Source of the DNA: Candidatus Hydrogenedentota bacterium
GTDB lineage: Bacteria > Hydrogenedentota > Hydrogenedentia > Hydrogenedentiales > CAITNO01
Direction of reading: 5' to 3'
Length of the DNA stretch: 8,576 bases
NCBI GenBank assembly: GCA_903922535.1
Contig: CAIXUF010000740.1
Location: forward strand, 1 to 8,576
Below, piece after piece: positions 6,385 through 8,576 of the stretch. Position 1 is the first letter of the stretch; each line of letters opens with the position of its first letter. A program made the translations under genes and the position numbers. The notes below the pieces were generated by a model. It made no database searches. It was not told the DNA's origin and saw only the letters and a program-made list of their open reading frames with translations.

Positions 6385-6765
6385 CTATTCTCCGGGAACC
6401 GTGTTCCGCGCGGCCAATTCCGCGACCTCCAGCCGCAGTTCCTTGACCTCGCGGACCAGCAGCAGGCGGGTGTGGACGACCCAGTACCAGAGCTTCATCA
6501 GCACGGTGCCCTCAAAGGCCATGATGATCAGCGCGGCCAGCGCGATGAGCACCTTGGTGTTGGACACCTGCAGGTAGACCATGGCGAAGAGGGCCATCTG
6601 CGCGAATTCAAAGGCGATGAAGCCCCTGGCTATCCACATGAGCCGTCGCCGCTTTCGGGCAAACTCCTCCTGCAACTGATCCCGGGCGGCCTGATCGGGC
6701 GCCTCGCCCGGCGCGTTTTTGTCGAAGAGTATCCGGTGGTACACGTTCCTGATGTCGTCATTCAT
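6385..6765 (-). CDS. Small two-helix membrane protein, DUF6768-like, coupled to the ECF sigma factor
   Basis: The product has 126 residues. ATG at 6765 is chosen over a longer frame (to 6846) because GGAGG lies 9 nt upstream and the start overlaps the sigma-factor stop as ATGAATGA, indicating translational coupling. Residues 1-43 are charged and hydrophilic and end in RKRRR. Transmembrane helices are predicted at about 44-67 and 72-95. The KLWYW motif (91-95) is followed by an amphipathic, coiled-coil-like tail LVREVKELRLEVAELAAR (103-120). This pattern resembles, from memory, the DUF6768 family, which also occurs beside ECF sigma factors. There is no HxxxCxxC zinc anti-sigma motif. I infer that it modulates or anchors the sigma factor at the membrane; direct anti-sigma activity is unproven. 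Confidence 0.72.
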   Translation of the reverse strand: MNDDIRNVYHRILFDKNAPGEAPDQAARDQLQEEFARKRRRLMWIARGFIAFEFAQMALFAMVYLQVSNTKVLIALAALIIMAFEGTVLMKLWYWVVHTRLLLVREVKELRLEVAELAARNTVPGE

Positions 6766-7315
6766 GGGATTGTTCCTCCAATTGTCTGCGCAACTGCGCG
6801 CGGCAGCGGTGCAGCCGGGACTTGACCGTGCCGGTGGGGATGTCAAAGACCCGGGCTATCTGGGACACGGTCAGGCCGTCGAAGTAATACAGTGTCACCA
6901 TGGCCCGGTCGTCCGTTTCCAGCATCGCCATGGCCTGCTCCAGCAACTCTGTTTCGGCAGGCATGTTTCGGGTTTCGCAGGGCATTTCATCGAGGATCGG
7001 TGCGGCGGTCTCATCAAAAACGCCGCGCTCGGCGCGCCGCCTGCGGAGCCAGTCATTGCACTTGTTGGTTACGATGCGGTAGGTCCAGGAGGGGAAGGCG
7101 GATGCGTCGGACAGGCGGTGAATGTTTTGGACGACGGCCATCCAGGCATCCTGCGTGATGTCGGCGGCCGGCTCATCTGCACCCACGCGGAGTCGCGCGT
7201 AGCGGAGCAAGCGGCCGTGCCATCGCAGCACCAGCGCGTCCAGCGCCTCCGCGCTGCCCTCCTGGCAGCGCAGGACCAGCAATTCGTCGCGGAGTCTGTC
7301 GCGCGCGGCGCCCAT
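6758..7315 (-). CDS. ECF-type RNA polymerase sigma factor
   Basis: The protein has 185 residues, typical of the two-domain ECF (group IV) sigma factors that redirect RNA polymerase to stress or envelope regulons. Region 2 spans about residues 10-95, with ADITQDAWMAVVQNIHRL (51-68, core-polymerase contact) and FPSWTYRIVTNKCNDWLRRRR (74-94, -10 recognition). Region 4 spans about 123-181, with LTVSQIARVFDIPTGTVKSRLHR (148-170), the helix-turn-helix for the -35. ATG at 7315 (MGAARD) is preferred. The longer open frame back to 7603 crosses a palindromic repeat and a promoter and encodes unrelated sequence. No Shine-Dalgarno precedes this ATG, but a -10-like TATAAT lies only 6 nt upstream, suggesting a nearly leaderless mRNA. 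It is translationally coupled to the membrane protein downstream. Confidence 0.92.
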   Translation of the reverse strand: MGAARDRLRDELLVLRCQEGSAEALDALVLRWHGRLLRYARLRVGADEPAADITQDAWMAVVQNIHRLSDASAFPSWTYRIVTNKCNDWLRRRRAERGVFDETAAPILDEMPCETRNMPAETELLEQAMAMLETDDRAMVTLYYFDGLTVSQIARVFDIPTGTVKSRLHRCRAQLRRQLEEQSHE

Positions 7316-7321
7316 GATGCC

Positions 7322-7353
7322 ATTATAGACGGATGGGCCGGGGGATCGGTTCA
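7322..7353 (-). promoter_or_regulatory. Candidate autoregulated ECF promoter of the sigma-factor operon
   Basis: On the minus strand TGAACC (7348-7353) is followed after 16 nt by CGTC (7328-7331), which runs into TATAAT (7322-7327). GAAC plus CGTC with a 16-17 nt spacer is the common ECF promoter architecture, and many ECF factors activate their own gene. The overlapping TATAAT could also serve the housekeeping sigma, though no good -35 is placed for it. Either way the start site would fall at or within about 7 nt of the ATG at 7315. Confidence 0.5.
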
Positions 7354-7364
7354 CGAAGGGGAAC

Positions 7365-7553
7365 CCGCCGGGGGACGGCCTCCATTTCCACGCCTCCCCC
7401 ATCATCTCCCGCCAGCCACCAGCCTTGGAAATGGAGGCTGTACCCGTGCCCGCGATGGCCTGTGCTACTCGGGTACAGGCACCTGTTTCCGGTGCAGGCT
7501 GGCATTGACAAGGTCCGGGCATCTGGCGGAAACAGGTGCCAGTCCCCCGGCGG
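7365..7553. repeat. Four-way-junction palindromic element (REP/MITE-like)
   Basis: Four perfect inverted repeats fit together without conflict apart from single shared bases. The outer arms CCGCCGGGGGAC (7365-7376) and GTCCCCCGGCGG (7542-7553) enclose three adjoining hairpins. These are 7378-7390 with 7426-7438 (13 bp, 35-nt loop), 7438-7446 with 7470-7478 (9 bp, 23-nt loop), and 7478-7491 with 7527-7540 (14 bp, 35-nt loop). The whole closes like a cloverleaf. Arm motifs such as GGAAACAGGTGCC-AGTCCCC resemble, from memory, REP-like repeats associated with RAYT (Y1) transposases, but no transposase is in the window. It lies between the HAD phosphatase and the sigma-factor promoter and ends 12 nt from the ECF -35. 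No T-run makes it an intrinsic terminator. Confidence 0.85.
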
Positions 7554-7563
7554 CGGCTGTGCC

Positions 7564-7581
7564 CGTGCCCGAACGAGCACG
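7564..7581 (-). repeat. Hairpin just after the HAD phosphatase stop codon
   Basis: On the minus strand CGTGCTC and GGGCACG pair over 7 bp (one G-T wobble) around the loop GTTC, starting 2 nt after the stop codon. There is no T-run behind it, so it is not a standard intrinsic terminator; it may protect the mRNA 3' end. Confidence 0.4.
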
Positions 7582-7583
7582 CT

Positions 7584-8219
7584 TTAGCCGAGCAGTCGTG
7601 CAATCAGGCGGGGCAGTTCGCGAATCGCCGCAATTTGTGCGTCCGCCCCGGCCAGTTCACGGTCGCCGCCGAAGCCGTAGGCTGCGCCCACGGCCAGCGC
7701 GCCGTTGGCGTGGGCCGCCTCGATGTCGTCGTGGCGGTCGCCGACGACGATGACGGGCGCACCCAGATCCAGCGCGACTATCTCGGCGATCATCTCGGTC
7801 TTGCCGCTGTGGCGGATGCCGCGCGCGCGCACCGCGGCAAGATACCTGCGCATGTCGTGCGCGTCGAGGAAGGTGTTCACATAATCGTCGGGGCCGTTGG
7901 AGCACACCGCCAGCACATGGGACCCGTACAGTTCCTCCAGCACCCCGCGCACGCCGTCGTAGAGCCGTCCTTCGCTTCCGATGAGTTGAAGTTCGAGCGC
8001 GTTGGTTTCGGCCACGATTTGCGGTGCCATGCCGGGCGGGCACTGCTCCGCCAGCCACGCCTCGTAGGTCTCCACGGGCTTGCCGAAGAACCCGCAGATG
8101 GTGTCATAGTCGGGCATGGACAACCCGTGGGCGGCGAAGGTGCGCTGCACGGCGGGCACCGTCACGCGCCCGGTTTCGAGCAGCGTGCCGTCAATGTCGA
8201 AGATGATGAGCGCGGGCAT
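7584..8219 (-). CDS. HAD-superfamily hydrolase, phosphoglycolate-phosphatase-like
   Basis: The 211-residue protein carries all four HAD motifs. FDIDGTLLE has the nucleophile Asp8 and acid/base Asp10. CSNG at 106-109 has Ser107 for phosphate binding. Lys140 lies in SGKTEMI. VGDRHDDIEAA at 159-169 holds the Mg2+ ligands. A helical cap occupies about residues 16-85, as in the Gph/beta-phosphoglucomutase type. It should hydrolyse a small phosphorylated metabolite in the cytosol; phosphoglycolate is a reasonable guess, but the substrate cannot be read from sequence. ATG at 8219 has AGGGA upstream. The gene begins 39 nt after the carA stop on the same strand with no obvious promoter between, so co-transcription with carA is likely. 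Confidence 0.88.
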   Translation of the reverse strand: MPALIIFDIDGTLLETGRVTVPAVQRTFAAHGLSMPDYDTICGFFGKPVETYEAWLAEQCPPGMAPQIVAETNALELQLIGSEGRLYDGVRGVLEELYGSHVLAVCSNGPDDYVNTFLDAHDMRRYLAAVRARGIRHSGKTEMIAEIVALDLGAPVIVVGDRHDDIEAAHANGALAVGAAYGFGGDRELAGADAQIAAIRELPRLIARLLG

Positions 8220-8258
8220 GGTAATCCCTGATGGAGTCTCCGAAACGTTGCGCCGAAC

Positions 8259-8576
8259 TCAGGCGCTCTTGCCGGCCTTGTACTCGTCCATAAGCTTGGT
8301 GAACTTCTCGAACAGGTAGCGGCTGTCGTGCGGGCCCGGCGACGCTTCGGGATGGTATTGGACGCTGAAGATGGGCAGCGTCTTGTGCGTCATGCCCGAA
8401 CAGGTCCGGTCGTTCAGGTGGACGTGCGTGAAGTCGACCTCGTCCGCGTTGAGCGATGCCGGGTCCACGGCGAAGCCGTGGTTCTGCGCCGTGATCTCCA
8501 CCGTGCCGGTGAGCCGGTCCAGCACAGGCACGTTGATGCCGCGGTGGCCGTAGCGCAGCTTGTAGGTGCCGAAGCC
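8259..8576 (-). CDS. carA: Carbamoyl-phosphate synthase small subunit, C-terminal part (partial)
   Basis: The last 105 residues are present; the gene continues beyond the right edge, and its first visible codon starts exactly at 8576. CarA is the glutamine amidotransferase subunit that feeds ammonia to CarB for carbamoyl phosphate, used in arginine and pyrimidine synthesis. Recognisable blocks of the class I GATase domain are [40 protein letters not shown] and [14 protein letters not shown]. The His and Glu of YHPEASPGP complete the Cys-His-Glu catalytic triad; the nucleophilic Cys lies outside the window. The stop is TGA at 8259-8261. It is followed 39 nt later by the HAD phosphatase gene on the same strand. 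Confidence 0.95.
   Translation of the reverse strand, partial: GFGTYKLRYGHRGINVPVLDRLTGTVEITAQNHGFAVDPASLNADEVDFTHVHLNDRTCSGMTHKTLPIFSVQYHPEASPGPHDSRYLFEKFTKLMDEYKAGKSA

Noticed and set aside
7316..7603. N-terminal extension of the sigma factor to a start at 7603
   Set aside because: The extension translates the palindromic element and the promoter, and it overlaps the end of the HAD gene; ECF sigma factors normally begin close to region 2.
6719..7753. Plus-strand open frame of 344 codons
   Set aside because: It runs antisense to the sigma factor, through the palindromic element and into the HAD gene, with no recognisable motif.

Overview
This is a GC-rich bacterial window containing eight protein-coding loci, no rRNA or tRNA and no CRISPR array. 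The gene content is a Rex redox repressor, FolD, CarA, a B12-type radical SAM protein, a secreted DUF2961/GH172-like protein and an ECF sigma factor paired with a small membrane protein. Together with palindromic intergenic repeats, it suggests an environmental bacterium of the PVC/Planctomycetota/Hydrogenedentota sort. That placement is only an impression; nothing in the window fixes the phylum.

Layout. (1) Positions 1-488, minus: the N-terminal part of an exported protein resembling the leader domain of transglutaminase-like proteins, cut by the window edge. (2) 706-2703, plus: a secreted 665-residue DUF2961/GH172-like glycoside hydrolase, followed by a strong intrinsic terminator and a palindromic repeat. 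(3) 2832-3482, minus: rex, with a near-consensus promoter (TTGACA, 17 nt, TAGAAT) whose start site lies under an inverted repeat, so it is probably autorepressed. (4) 3689-4582, plus: folD, divergent from rex. (5) 4588-6125, minus: one B12-binding radical SAM gene split into two reading frames by a one-base deficit in a G run, just before its CxxxCxxC motif. It is convergent with folD, with only 5 nt between the stop codons. (6) 6385-7315, minus: an ECF sigma factor overlapping, by ATGAATGA, a 126-residue two-helix membrane protein that resembles DUF6768. An ECF-like promoter lies almost on top of the sigma start codon. (7) 7365-7553: a 189-bp element made of four perfect nested and tiled inverted repeats that close into a four-way junction. 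(8) 7584-8219, minus: a HAD phosphatase. (9) 8259-8576, minus: the C-terminal end of carA, continuing off the window.

The central genes are housekeeping (one-carbon folate metabolism, redox sensing, carbamoyl phosphate synthesis). The most unusual items are the cloverleaf-like repeat next to the sigma-factor promoter, the sigma/membrane-protein pair without a classical zinc anti-sigma factor, and the frameshifted radical SAM gene. No gene-free stretch exceeds 300 bases; the two longest (6126-6384 and 7316-7583) are described separately.
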